From CAVXYG01 sp963766005 (lineage in GTDB: Bacteria; Actinomycetota; Actinomycetes; S36-B12; GCA-2699445): DNA of 64,000 nucleotides. The position numbers and the translations under genes were made by a program. The stretch lies in NCBI GenBank assembly GCA_963766005.1, contig CAVXYG010000008.1, positions 248,001 to 312,000 of the forward strand, read 5' to 3'. The notes beneath the pieces are model-generated. The model ran no database searches. It was not told the origin of the DNA and saw only the letters and a list, made by a program, of their open reading frames with translations. Shown here one piece after another: positions 1-17,819 of this stretch; position 1 is the first letter of the stretch; each line of letters begins with the position of its first letter.

Positions 1-393
1 CTCGTGGCCAAGATCCAAGGCGGTTGGACCGATTTCGACGCCGCCGTGGCCACCCCGGACCAGATGGGCAAGGTCGGGCGGCTGGGCAAGGTGCTGGGCC
101 CCCGCGGCCTGATGCCGAACCCGAAGACGGGCACCGTGACGATGGACGTCGCCAAGGCGGTCTCCGACATCAAGGGCGGCAAGATCGAGTTCCGCGTCGA
201 CAAGCACTCCAACCTCCACTTCATCGTCGGCAAGGTCTCCTTCCCCGACGAGGCGCTGGTGGAGAACTACAACGCGGCCATGGACGAGGTCATGCGGTTG
301 AAGCCCTCCGCCGCGAAGGGCCGCTATGTCCGCAAGGCCACGATGTCGACGACCATGGGTCCCGGTATTCCGCTGGACACCGCTGGGAAGTAG
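1..393 (+). CDS. rplA: 50S ribosomal protein L1, 3' part
   Basis: The window opens inside this gene, so the start codon is missing and 130 codons remain, roughly the C-terminal half of a family of about 230 aa. The L1 signature LGPRGLMPNPKTGT lies near residues 34-47 of the visible part, followed by the typical KIEFRVDKHSNLHFIVGKVSF strand region. L1 builds the mobile L1 stalk on 23S rRNA, helps release deacylated tRNA, and in many bacteria represses its own mRNA. An upstream rplK partner is expected outside the window. The gene ends in TAG and is followed by a strong hairpin. Confidence 0.97.
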   Translation, partial: LVAKIQGGWTDFDAAVATPDQMGKVGRLGKVLGPRGLMPNPKTGTVTMDVAKAVSDIKGGKIEFRVDKHSNLHFIVGKVSFPDEALVENYNAAMDEVMRLKPSAAKGRYVRKATMSTTMGPGIPLDTAGK

Positions 394-411
394 CACGCTC
401 AGGCATTCGCG

Positions 412-444
412 GCGCGGGACTCGATCGCAGGATCGGTCCCGCGC
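412..444 (+). terminator. Strong hairpin after rplA, likely terminator
   Basis: A 9-bp GC stem (GCGCGGGAC / GTCCCGCGC) continues into a 4-bp inner stem (CGAT/ATCG) with one bulged T and a 6-base loop. It lies 19 bases past the rplA stop. There is no T-run after it, which is common for terminators in high-GC actinobacteria. Confidence 0.55.
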
Positions 445-792
445 TGTGCTGGTTCATGGGGGCCGTCGCGCACCTGCACCGGCTGCGTCGCTGCAGCCGG
501 TGCACGAGTCTTGGTCCGCTGCCCGTGGAGCAGTCCGGCCGGGTGGTCCGCAGCCAAGCGGACTGCCGCCTCGATGCGGTAGCAGCGACAGTCGGGGCGG
601 TCGGGTGCAGGTGTCGCGGTCCCGACACCGCCCCGGCACCAGCCCGCCCGGCCGCGAACGACCGCTCCGGCGGCAGGAGCGCACGGTTGGGCGAGTCGTG
701 GCCCGGCGCGGGACGCGGCCACGCAGCCGCGCCCGCGACCTGAACAGCAGCGGTCGCATCGCGGCACGTCGGCTGAGGGAATGCAGGCCGAT
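445..792. other. Non-coding structured spacer between rplA and rplJ
   Basis: I find no credible gene on either strand here; open frames exist but encode Arg/Ala/Pro-rich low-complexity peptides without start signals or family resemblance. The stretch contains a perfect 12-bp hairpin at 475-504 (TGCACCGGCTGC / GCAGCCGGTGCA, 6-base loop) and a 9-bp hairpin at 593-635 with a nested 4-bp stem (602-605/621-624). Neither has a T-run. They could be additional terminators or processing signals isolating rplA from rplJ. Confidence 0.5.
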
Positions 793-822
793 TTGGACCC
801 TGCGTGCCCGGGCATCTACGAT
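793..822 (+). promoter_or_regulatory. rplJ-rplL promoter
   Basis: TTGGAC (793-798), an 18-base spacer and TACGAT (817-822) match the housekeeping sigma pattern of actinobacteria. The predicted transcription start near 829 coincides with the first base of the L10 leader, which supports the call. Confidence 0.65.
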
Positions 823-828
823 GGCGTT

Positions 829-920
829 GCCGAAGACCGCCGGTGTCGCGAGAGCGACATAAGCCCGACCGGGCGCCTGCGCAGGTGTGTGAGAGTGGTC
901 CGCTGGGTACCAGCGGCAAG
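829..920 (+). ncRNA. L10 leader (autoregulatory 5' leader of rplJ)
   Basis: The leader has the conserved CCGAAGACCGCCGG start and the GCGCCTGCGCAGGTG segment that I associate with actinobacterial L10 leaders, followed by a 7-bp hairpin with a 3-base loop at 900-916 (CCGCTGG/CCAGCGG). In this family the L10-L12 complex binds the leader RNA and lowers rplJ-rplL expression when free L10 is in excess. The leader lies between its own promoter and an intrinsic-terminator-like hairpin, so the control here may be transcription attenuation. Boundaries are approximate. Confidence 0.75.
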
Positions 921-948
921 CCTCAGCGCGCCGGCGCTGGGGCTTTTT
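921..948 (+). terminator. Attenuator hairpin in the rplJ leader
   Basis: CCTCAGCGC pairs with GCGCTGGGG (one T-G wobble) around a 4-base loop, followed directly by CTTTTT. It is one of the few hairpins in this window with a genuine T-tract. It ends 43 bases before the rplJ start, so it must be read through for expression, which is what an attenuator does. Confidence 0.65.
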
Positions 949-991
949 GTCGTTGGGCCGTCGGTCCCACCGAGTCCAAGGAAGGACAGTT

Positions 992-1660
992 ATGGCGCGG
1001 ACGGACAAAACCGCCGTCATCGACGAACTCTCGAAGTTGTTCCAGGGCGCGTCGGCGACCGTGCTGACCGAGTACCGCGGCCTCAGCGTGGCGCAGATGT
1101 CGAAGTTGCGCCGTTCGCTCGGGCCGGAGACCACCTACGCGGTGGTGAAGAACACCCTCACCCGTCGGGCCGCGGCCCAGGCCGGCGTGGAGGGCCTCGA
1201 GGCGGAACTGGTCGGACCCAGCGCGATCGCGTTTATCGGGGGAGACCCCGTTGAAGCAGCCAAGGGGTTGCGCGCCTTCGCGAAGGACAACGAAGCGCTC
1301 GTCATCAAGGCCGGCTACATGGACGGCAAGGTCCTGAGCGCGGACGAGGTGGCGAAGCTCGCCGAACTGGAGTCCCGCGAGGTGCTGCTGGCCAAGTTGG
1401 CCGGAGCGATGAAGGCGTCGATGTCCCAGGCTGCTGCGCTCTTCAACGCGCCGCTGTCGCAGGCGGCACGAACGATGGAGGCGCTGCGCGTCAAGGCCGA
1501 GGAGGATCCCTCAGTCCTGGCAGGCGGCGCAGGCACCGGGGTGGCCGACGCCGCCGCAGATTCTTCGGACGCCGCCGCGGCGCCCGAGGCGACCGACTCG
1601 GCACCCGCCGACGAGGCCGCACCCTCCGGCGACGCGTCGCAGGAGAACTCCGAGGGCTGA
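992..1660 (+). CDS. rplJ: 50S ribosomal protein L10
   Basis: L10 anchors two or three L7/L12 dimers at the base of the ribosomal stalk that recruits translation factors. The ATG at 992 is chosen because GAAGGAC (981-987) lies just upstream and the protein then begins MARTDKTAVIDELSK, the normal N-terminus. At 222 aa it is longer than the usual 165-190 aa because of an Ala/Asp/Glu-rich low-complexity tail from about residue 175. The long C-terminal helix that carries L12 precedes that tail. It is followed by rplL after 76 bases and is expected to share the L10 leader control. Confidence 0.96.
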   Translation: MARTDKTAVIDELSKLFQGASATVLTEYRGLSVAQMSKLRRSLGPETTYAVVKNTLTRRAAAQAGVEGLEAELVGPSAIAFIGGDPVEAAKGLRAFAKDNEALVIKAGYMDGKVLSADEVAKLAELESREVLLAKLAGAMKASMSQAAALFNAPLSQAARTMEALRVKAEEDPSVLAGGAGTGVADAAADSSDAAAAPEATDSAPADEAAPSGDASQENSEG

Positions 1661-1736
1661 CGCCCTGACCCGCGGCGACCCCGTCGCGGTGACGACACCG
1701 TCCGGCCCTCGGCCGGAGCAGAGAAAGGACGCCATC

Positions 1737-2129
1737 ATGGCGAAGCTGACCACCGATGAACTGCTCGACGCGTTCAAGGAAATGACGCTGATCGAGCTGA
1801 GCGAGTTCGTGAAGAAGTTCGAGGAGACCTTCGAGGTCACCGCAGCCGCACCGGTCGCGGTCGCCGCCGCCGGTGCCGCGCCGGCCGCTGGCGGGGAGGC
1901 CGAGGCCGCTGCCGAGCAGGACGAGTTCGACGTCATCCTCGACAGTGCCGGCGACCAGAAGATCAAGGTCATCAAGGAGGTCCGGGCGCTGACCAGCCTC
2001 GGGTTGAAGGAGGCAAAGGATCTGGTCGAGGGCGCGCCCAAGCCGGTCCTGGAGAAGGTCGAGAAGGACGCTGCCGAGAAGGCCAAGGAGGCCCTCGAGG
2101 CCGTCGGCGCCAAGGTCACCGTCAAGTAG
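1737..2129 (+). CDS. rplL: 50S ribosomal protein L7/L12
   Basis: This is the multicopy stalk protein that contacts EF-G, EF-Tu and IF2. The ATG at 1737 follows AGAAAGGAC (1722-1730) and gives a 130-aa protein starting MAKLTTDELL. An N-terminal dimerization domain (about 1-35) is followed by an Ala-rich hinge (about 36-60) and the C-terminal factor-binding domain containing KTSLGLKEAKDLVEGAPK-type sequence (here LTSLGLKEAKDLVEGAP). Length and architecture are normal. It forms one transcription unit with rplJ and is closed by the hairpin at 2149-2187. Confidence 0.97.
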   Translation: MAKLTTDELLDAFKEMTLIELSEFVKKFEETFEVTAAAPVAVAAAGAAPAAGGEAEAAAEQDEFDVILDSAGDQKIKVIKEVRALTSLGLKEAKDLVEGAPKPVLEKVEKDAAEKAKEALEAVGAKVTVK

Positions 2130-2148
2130 TTCTGCGCCTCGCGACATC

Positions 2149-2187
2149 GCCGCGGGCGGTTCCCCATCCCGGGGAGCCGCCCGCGGC
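2149..2187 (+). terminator. Terminator-like hairpin after rplL
   Basis: An 11-bp perfect GC stem (GCCGCGGGCGG / CCGCCCGCGGC) encloses a 17-base loop that can itself pair (CCCC/GGGG). It starts 19 bases past the rplL stop. No T-tract follows, so partial readthrough into rpoB is possible. Confidence 0.6.
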
Positions 2188-2206
2188 TGTGTCGATGCCA
2201 CCGTAT

Positions 2207-2235
2207 TTGGTGGATCGGGCGAGGTGCGATAGCCT
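2207..2235 (+). promoter_or_regulatory. rpoB promoter
   Basis: TTGGTG (2207-2212), a 17-base spacer and TAGCCT (2230-2235). A start near 2242 would leave a leader of about 130 bases before rpoB. The -10 box is near consensus for actinobacterial housekeeping sigma; the -35 box is a weaker match. Confidence 0.5.
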
Positions 2236-2371
2236 TAGGTTTTGCGCTTCCTCTTCAGATGAGCCCCCATCTTCCAGTTCCCGAACCGCGCCCGGGAGCC
2301 GGGGTTGGTGCACGGTTGGGTAGGGGATGCGTTCTTCGGGTGAGTAGCGCGCTGTTCCGGAAGGACGCCAC

Positions 2372-5833
<3,462 letters not shown>

Positions 5834-5840
5834 TGTGCAC

Positions 5841-5872
5841 CGCCCGCCGGCACACCACTGAGCCGGCGGGCG
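5841..5872 (+). terminator. rpoB-rpoC intergenic hairpin (attenuator or processing site)
   Basis: An 11-bp perfect stem (CGCCCGCCGGC / GCCGGCGGGCG) with a 10-base loop starts 8 bases after the rpoB stop. There is no T-run and no promoter before rpoC, so it more likely tunes readthrough or mRNA processing than ends transcription. Confidence 0.45.
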
Positions 5873-5924
5873 GGCCGCCACCACACAAGCCACAACCGAC
5901 GCTGAAGACACGAAGGAATCAACT

Positions 5925-9797
<3,873 letters not shown>

Positions 9798-9821
9798 TCG
9801 CCGACCTGCGTCGAGCAACGT

Positions 9822-9860
9822 GCCGACGGGCGGTCCCGGAGTCCGGGACCGCCCGTCGGC
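9822..9860. terminator. Bidirectional terminator between rpoC and the convergent gene
   Basis: A perfect 18-bp stem (first arm 9822-9839, second arm 9843-9860) with a 3-base loop. It begins 25 bases after the rpoC stop and sits between two convergent genes, so it can stop transcripts from both strands. Confidence 0.8.
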
Positions 9861-9942
9861 CGTGTGGCGGGGCGTCGGCCGGTCAGTCTTGGCAGTGCAC
9901 CGCGTCGCCGATCCGGGTGCGGATCGAGGTGGGGCCGGTGGC

Positions 9943-10863
9943 TCAGGGCACGTCGCCGACGACGATGCCGGATCCGGCTCCTTCGCTGCCCAGCAGGACC
10001 CGATCGTTGTCCGGGGCATCCGGAAGCCACGGCCAGGCCATCGCCTCTCGCTGCAGTTGCAGGGGTCCGAGCTTGGACACCCAGGAGTTCCCTTCGAGTC
10101 GGTGGATGCGCCAGTAGTCGATCAGGACCAGGCGCGGCTCAGCCGCGGCCGACAACTCCCAGTCGCCGCCGGTGATGCTGGGCGGGACCGGTCGCACGTA
10201 CTCCAGGATCGTCGTTCGATCCGGGCTCAGCTCCCCGGGAGCACGATAGAGGCCGCCCGGCTCGCCGTTGCCCTTCGTCGCCACCCAGACCCGACCGTCG
10301 GAGGGGTGGACGACCAGTGCCTCGGCATTGTGCGGGCCGTCCTCGTAGGCGATCCAGAAGGAGCGAAAGGCGACGTCCTGGTCGACGAGCTCGGCCGGTT
10401 CGTCGATCTCCAGCAGCCGAACCCGCGATTGGTTCTCGCTGTTGTCCCCGATGTCGCCGATCCACAGCACTGGTGATCCGTCGGCTGCACGGCCCGGGGC
10501 CAGCGACTCCCAGTCGCGGGCATCGACTCCCGCCAACGACAAGGTGGCAACAGTGGCGCCGGCGTCATCGATGGCGTACACCGAGGCGGAACCCCCGGAG
10601 TCGTTGATCCCGTACAGCACACCGGGGTGCAAACGGCTGGCTGCCAGCCCGGACAGTTCATCGATGGTCGGGTCGAGCAGCGTCCGCTGCGCCAACTGCA
10701 CCGCAGCCGGGAAGGGGTCCGGGGCGGGCGTCCCTGGTTCCGGCGATGCAGTGCCGGCCGGGATCGATTCCGGGGCGTCGGCCTGGTGGACCGCGCCGAA
10801 GCCGATCCACGCCACGGCAGCACCGACGCCCGCGACGACCAGCATTCTCCAGCGTGGCGACAT
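9943..10863 (-). CDS. Secreted or membrane-anchored beta-propeller-like protein, function unknown
   Basis: The 306-aa product starts with a short basic segment (MSPRWRM) and a hydrophobic stretch at about 8-25, followed by a Pro/Ala/Thr-rich linker, so it is probably exported and anchored. The rest has repeated propeller-like strands with phrases such as DELSGLAASRLHPGVLYGIN, LWIGDIGDN and HNAEALVVHPSDGRVWVATK, resembling actinobacterial extracytoplasmic proteins of the SdiA-regulated/esterase-like-phytase type. No catalytic motif is evident, so I assign no function. The gene faces rpoC. A TAGACT box 6 bases before its ATG suggests a leaderless mRNA, although AGGTGA in that gap could also act as a ribosome binding site. 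Confidence 0.7.
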   Translation of the reverse strand: MSPRWRMLVVAGVGAAVAWIGFGAVHQADAPESIPAGTASPEPGTPAPDPFPAAVQLAQRTLLDPTIDELSGLAASRLHPGVLYGINDSGGSASVYAIDDAGATVATLSLAGVDARDWESLAPGRAADGSPVLWIGDIGDNSENQSRVRLLEIDEPAELVDQDVAFRSFWIAYEDGPHNAEALVVHPSDGRVWVATKGNGEPGGLYRAPGELSPDRTTILEYVRPVPPSITGGDWELSAAAEPRLVLIDYWRIHRLEGNSWVSKLGPLQLQREAMAWPWLPDAPDNDRVLLGSEGAGSGIVVGDVP

Positions 10864-10869
10864 TCACCT

Positions 10870-10875
10870 AGTCTA
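10870..10875 (-). promoter_or_regulatory. -10 box TAGACT, leaderless start for the minus-strand gene
   Basis: Read on the minus strand, TAGACT is followed by 6 bases and then the ATG at 10863, the spacing expected when transcription starts at the A of ATG. No clear -35 is seen. Confidence 0.45.
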
Positions 10876-10993
10876 CGATCGCGGGAATCGGTCGGGACTC
10901 CTGCAAGACGCGCCAACTGCGTCTGGGCGCCGCGCGTCACGGGTGCCTGCATCCGTGGTTCGGTGTGCCAAGGGGCGGGGAGACGGCACCGCT
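10876..10993. other. Non-coding divergent spacer upstream of the str operon
   Basis: No gene is seen. This is the first part of a 481-base gene-free stretch (10864-11344) that also holds the two promoters and the long rpsL leader. Confidence 0.5.
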
Positions 10994-11023
10994 TTGACCG
11001 AGTGGCCGCCGCACCGCTATGCT
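10994..11023 (+). promoter_or_regulatory. rpsL (str operon) promoter
   Basis: TTGACC (10994-10999), an 18-base spacer and TATGCT (11018-11023), one of the best promoter matches in the window. It predicts a start near 11030 and thus a leader of about 315 bases before rpsL, in which I see no reading frame with a family match. Confidence 0.7.
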
Positions 11024-11344
11024 GAGTCCTCGTGGCATGAACCATGCCCAGCGTCCGCGTGTTCGCGATCTGTGTTCGCGCGACGGTGTGGTGGGAATCG
11101 TGCCTCAAGGAGTTGCACTCCTGTTGTGAGGGCTTTCGGGACGAAACAGACCCGGTCGGCCCATCGCAGCAGGGCCATCCGATCGGTGTGCGTTGCAGGG
11201 CTTGCCCAGATCGCCGCGGTGCTCTGTGGAGCAGCGGGGTGTGCGGGAGGTGCGAAACGCCCGACCGCGTGGGCCGGGGAATCCGGCGCACGCAACCCCG
11301 CCAAAACGACGTTCGAGGACTACTTCGAGGAACACGGAGACGCG

Positions 11345-11719
11345 GTGCCTACCATCCAGCAGCTGGTCCGCAAGGGCCGGCAGGACAAGGTCGCTAAGAA
11401 CAAGACGCCCGCGCTGAAGGGCAGCCCCCAGCGCCGCGGCGTGTGCACGCGTGTGTACACGACGACGCCGAAGAAGCCCAACTCTGCGCTGCGCAAGGTC
11501 GCGCGCGTTCGCCTGAGCTCCGGCATCGAGGTGACGGCCTACATCCCGGGCGAGAAGCACAACCTGCAGGAGCACTCGATGGTGCTCGTCCGCGGTGGTC
11601 GCGTGAAGGACCTGCCGGGCGTCCGGTACAAGATCGTCCGGGGCACGCTCGACACCCAGGCCGTCAAGGACCGCAAGCAGGCCCGTTCCCGCTACGGCGC
11701 GAAGAAGGAGAAGAAGTAA
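11345..11719 (+). CDS. rpsL: 30S ribosomal protein S12
   Basis: S12 sits at the decoding centre and controls accuracy. GTG at 11345 gives exactly 124 aa, the E. coli length, starting MPTIQQLVRKGR, with CGGAG just upstream. Lys43 (in TTTPKKPNS) and Lys88 (in GGRVKDLPG) are wild type, so no ribosomal streptomycin resistance is encoded. Asp89 is in the place that is beta-methylthiolated in many bacteria. The stop overlaps the rpsG start by one base (TAATG), indicating translational coupling. Confidence 0.97.
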   Translation: MPTIQQLVRKGRQDKVAKNKTPALKGSPQRRGVCTRVYTTTPKKPNSALRKVARVRLSSGIEVTAYIPGEKHNLQEHSMVLVRGGRVKDLPGVRYKIVRGTLDTQAVKDRKQARSRYGAKKEKK

Positions 11720-12189
11720 TGCCGCGCAAGGGACCCGCTGAGAAGCGACCGGTCGTTATCGACCCCGTCTACAGCTCGCCGCTGGTGACGCAGTTGGTGA
11801 ACAAGGTACTGCTCGACGGCAAGCGTTCCACTGCCGAGCGCATCGTCTACGGAGCCCTCGAGGGGGTGCGGGACAAGACCGGCAACGATCCGGTGACGAC
11901 CCTGCGCCGCGCAGTGGACAACGTCCGGCCGACCCTGGAGGTCCGCTCCCGCCGAGTTGGCGGCGCGACCTACCAGGTGCCGATCGAGGTCCGTGCCGGG
12001 CGGAGCAACACCCTGGCGCTGCGCTGGATGATCACGTACTCGCGGCAGCGTCGCGAGAAGACGATGACCGAGCGACTGATGAACGAGATCCTCGACGCCT
12101 CCAACGGCCTCGGCGCCAGCGTGAAGAAGCGCGAGGACACCCACAAGATGGCCGAAGCCAACAAGGCCTTCGCCCACTACCGCTGGTAA
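11719..12189 (+). CDS. rpsG: 30S ribosomal protein S7
   Basis: S7 nucleates assembly of the 30S head and lines the E site; in E. coli it is also the repressor of the str operon. The 156-aa product begins MPRKGPAEKRPVVID and contains the conserved RSRRVGGATYQVP and ALRWM segments. Start choice is fixed by the one-base overlap with rpsL. fusA follows after 39 bases. Confidence 0.97.
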   Translation: MPRKGPAEKRPVVIDPVYSSPLVTQLVNKVLLDGKRSTAERIVYGALEGVRDKTGNDPVTTLRRAVDNVRPTLEVRSRRVGGATYQVPIEVRAGRSNTLALRWMITYSRQRREKTMTERLMNEILDASNGLGASVKKREDTHKMAEANKAFAHYRW

Positions 12190-12228
12190 TCACCACACCT
12201 CGAACGACGAAAGCAGGAGCGCACTCTC

Positions 12229-14331
<2,103 letters not shown>

Positions 14332-14353
14332 CTCCCACCGGATCCGACCAATA

Positions 14354-14408
14354 GGGCGCCGCAGGGCGCCCGCGAGACAACTGAATCGGCGACCAGCGGA
14401 TGGTCGCC
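14354..14408 (+). other. Two hairpins in the fusA-tuf spacer
   Basis: Within the 211-base spacer, GGGCGCC/GGCGCCC (14354-14371) and GGCGACCA/TGGTCGCC (14388-14408) form stems of 7 and 8 bp with 4-5 base loops. I see no convincing promoter for tuf, so they may be processing or attenuation elements that give tuf separate mRNA levels. Confidence 0.4.
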
Positions 14409-14542
14409 CCAAGACACGTGCAGCCGATCTGCACGAAACGGACCCCGCTCTGCGTTCGCGCGCACGGGGACCGGAAGGAATCACCAGGCAAGTCCGAGGG
14501 CAGCGCGTCCTCCGGGCGATTCGAGAGGTCTAGGAGGACCCA

Positions 14543-15736
<1,194 letters not shown>

Positions 15737-15744
15737 CACCCCCG

Positions 15745-15779
15745 GTGGGGGCGGCGGTTCTCGCAATCGCCGCCCCCAC
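15745..15779 (+). terminator. Terminator-like hairpin after tuf
   Basis: A perfect 12-bp stem (GTGGGGGCGGCG / CGCCGCCCCCAC) with an 11-base loop, 8 bases after the tuf stop. It separates the str operon from the S10 cluster; since no clear promoter is visible before rpsJ, some readthrough may feed the next genes. Confidence 0.6.
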
Positions 15780-15838
15780 TACCGCCCCACCCAGCACGCG
15801 ACCGCTCTGCAGCGGCACGACCACGAGAAGGACGCCCC

Positions 15839-16147
15839 ATGGCGGGACAGAAGATCCGCATCCGGCTCAAGGCCTACGACCACGAGGTCATCGATTCCTC
15901 GGCGCGCAAGATCGTCGAGACGGTGACCCGGACAGGTGCGCAGGTAGCCGGCCCGGTGCCGCTGCCGACTGAGAAGAACGTGTACTGCGTCATCCGGTCG
16001 CCCCACAAGTACAAGGACAGCCGCGAGCATTTCGAGATGCGCACCCACAAGCGCCTCATCGACATCCTCGACCCCACGCCCAAGACCGTCGACTCGCTGA
16101 TGCACCTCGACCTCCCGGCCGGCGTGGACATCGAGATCAAGCTGTAA
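15839..16147 (+). CDS. rpsJ: 30S ribosomal protein S10
   Basis: S10 belongs to the 30S head and, as NusE, also serves in transcription antitermination. The 102-aa protein MAGQKIRIRLKAYDHE... is full length with the long loop region around VIRSPHKYKDSREHFEMRTH that contacts rRNA and NusB/NusG. GAGAAGGA lies upstream of the ATG. It is the first gene of the S10/spc cluster, with rplC 14 bases downstream. Confidence 0.97.
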   Translation: MAGQKIRIRLKAYDHEVIDSSARKIVETVTRTGAQVAGPVPLPTEKNVYCVIRSPHKYKDSREHFEMRTHKRLIDILDPTPKTVDSLMHLDLPAGVDIEIKL

Positions 16148-16161
16148 GGACGCAAGCAACC

Positions 16162-16821
16162 ATGGCAACGACTGTGAACGAGACCGCCGTGAAGGGCATT
16201 CTCGGGACGAAGATCGGCATGACCCAGATGTGGGATGCCGACAACCGAGTGGTGCCCGTCACCGCGGTGCAGGCAGGCCCGTGCGTGGTGACCGCGATCC
16301 GTACGCCGGAAACCGACGGCTATGCCGCGGTGCAGTTGGCGTTCGGTGCGATCGACCCCCGCAAGGTGACTCGACCGGAGAAGGGCCACTTCGCCAAGGC
16401 GGGTGTGGCGCCCCGGCGCCACGTCGCCGAGGTGCGCACCGCCGACGCAGCCGAGTACCAGCTCGGCCAGGAGATCACCGCCGAGGTGTTCGCCGTGAAC
16501 GATGTCGTCGATGTGACCGCCACATCCAAGGGCAAGGGCTTCACCGGCGTGATGAAGCGTCACGGCTTCTCCGGCCAGAAGGCCTCGCACGGCGCGCACC
16601 GCATCCACCGGGCGCCGGGTTCGATCGGCGCTTGCGCCACGCCGGCACGGGTGATGAAGGGGCTGCGCATGGCGGGCCGCCACGGCGGTCAGCGACAGAC
16701 CACGCAGAACCTCACGGTGCAGGCTGTTGACGCCGAGCAGGGGATCATCCTGGTCCGCGGCGCCGTCCCAGGCCCGCGCGGCGCGCTCGTCCTGATCCGT
16801 ACCGCTGTGAAGGGAGCCTGA
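16162..16821 (+). CDS. rplC: 50S ribosomal protein L3
   Basis: L3 is an early-assembly protein whose central extension reaches toward the peptidyl transferase centre. The 219-aa product begins MATTVNETAVKGILGTKIGMTQMW and carries GSIGACATPARVMKGLRMAGRHGG in the extension (residues about 153-176, conserved). The short N-terminal run before GILGTKIGM is typical of actinobacteria. rplD starts 2 bases after its stop. Confidence 0.96.
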   Translation: MATTVNETAVKGILGTKIGMTQMWDADNRVVPVTAVQAGPCVVTAIRTPETDGYAAVQLAFGAIDPRKVTRPEKGHFAKAGVAPRRHVAEVRTADAAEYQLGQEITAEVFAVNDVVDVTATSKGKGFTGVMKRHGFSGQKASHGAHRIHRAPGSIGACATPARVMKGLRMAGRHGGQRQTTQNLTVQAVDAEQGIILVRGAVPGPRGALVLIRTAVKGA

Positions 16822-16822
16822 G

Positions 16823-17491
16823 ATGGCATCCGTCGATGTCCGTACCGCGGACGGCGGGACCGATGGTTCGGTCGAACTGCCGGGCGAGGTGTTCGACGTC
16901 CAGACCAACATTCCGCTGATCCACCAGGTCGTGACTGCGCAGTTGGCAGCTGCGCGCCAGGGGACCCACGACACGAAGTCTCGCGGCGAGGTGCGCGGAG
17001 GCGGTCGCAAGCCCTACAAGCAGAAGGGCACCGGCCGCGCGCGCCAGGGGTCGACCAGGGCGCCGCAGTTCGCCGGGGGCGGGATCGTGCATGGTCCGAC
17101 GCCGCGCGACTACGCGCAGCGCACGCCCAAGAAGATGAAGGCTGCTGCGCTGCGGGGGGTCCTCTCCGACCGTGCCCGTGACGGACGCATCGTCGTCTTC
17201 GGCTCGTTGGTGGACGGCGATGTCCCGTCGACGAAGCAGGTCATGGCGGCGCTGGGGACCCTCGCCACCGACGGCCGGTGCCTGCTGGTGCTGGACCGGG
17301 CCGAGGAGGCCGCCTGGCGTTCGGTGCGCAACGTGCCGACGGTGCACGTGCTTGCCGCCGATCAGTTGAATACCTACGACGTGGTCGTGGCCGACCAGGT
17401 CGTGTTCACCAAGGCCGCGTTGGAGACCTTCCTGGCCAGCCGCACCGCGCGCGCTGCCGGCGCCGAGCAGACCGAGGGGGCGGCGGAATGA
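16823..17491 (+). CDS. rplD: 50S ribosomal protein L4
   Basis: L4 lines the nascent-peptide tunnel through its long loop and, in E. coli, represses the S10 operon. The 222-aa product has the basic loop GGRKPYKQKGTGRARQGS at about residues 57-74 and a C-terminal globular domain ending in an acidic tail. The stop overlaps the rplW start by 4 bases (ATGA). Confidence 0.96.
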   Translation: MASVDVRTADGGTDGSVELPGEVFDVQTNIPLIHQVVTAQLAAARQGTHDTKSRGEVRGGGRKPYKQKGTGRARQGSTRAPQFAGGGIVHGPTPRDYAQRTPKKMKAAALRGVLSDRARDGRIVVFGSLVDGDVPSTKQVMAALGTLATDGRCLLVLDRAEEAAWRSVRNVPTVHVLAADQLNTYDVVVADQVVFTKAALETFLASRTARAAGAEQTEGAAE

Positions 17492-17787
17492 GAATCAGCG
17501 ATCCGCGAGACATCCTGATCAGGCCGGTTGTCAGCGAGAAGTCCTACGGGCTCCTCGACGACAACAAGTACACGTTCATCGTGGCGCCCGGTGCCAACAA
17601 GACCGAGATCAAGATCGCGGTCGAGGAGGTGTTCGGCGTGCGCGTGACGGCGGTCAACACCATGAACCGCAGCGGCAAGCGCAAGCGGACACGCGCCGGC
17701 TTCGGCAAGCGCGCGGATCTCAAGCGCGCGATCGTCACCCTCGCCGAGGGCGACACTATCGACATCTTCGGGGGCCCGGTCCGCTGA
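17488..17787 (+). CDS. rplW: 50S ribosomal protein L23
   Basis: L23 sits at the tunnel exit and is the docking point for trigger factor and SRP. ATG at 17488 overlaps the rplD stop and gives 99 aa starting MRISDPRDILIRPVVSEKSY. The extended loop VNTMNRSGKRKRTRAGFGKR (about residues 55-74) is normal. rplB follows after 32 bases. Confidence 0.95.
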   Translation: MRISDPRDILIRPVVSEKSYGLLDDNKYTFIVAPGANKTEIKIAVEEVFGVRVTAVNTMNRSGKRKRTRAGFGKRADLKRAIVTLAEGDTIDIFGGPVR

Positions 17788-17819
17788 CCGGGGCTGCATA
17801 CGAGACGGGAAGAACGAGC

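Noticed and set aside
399..815. Minus-strand 138-codon frame in the rplA-rplJ spacer
   Set aside because: Arg/Ala/Pro/Cys-rich product, no ribosome binding site, overlaps strong hairpins.
10442..11344. Long N-terminal extension of rpsL in frame
   Set aside because: It would run across the str promoter and the divergent gene; the 124-aa S12 start with its ribosome binding site is clear.
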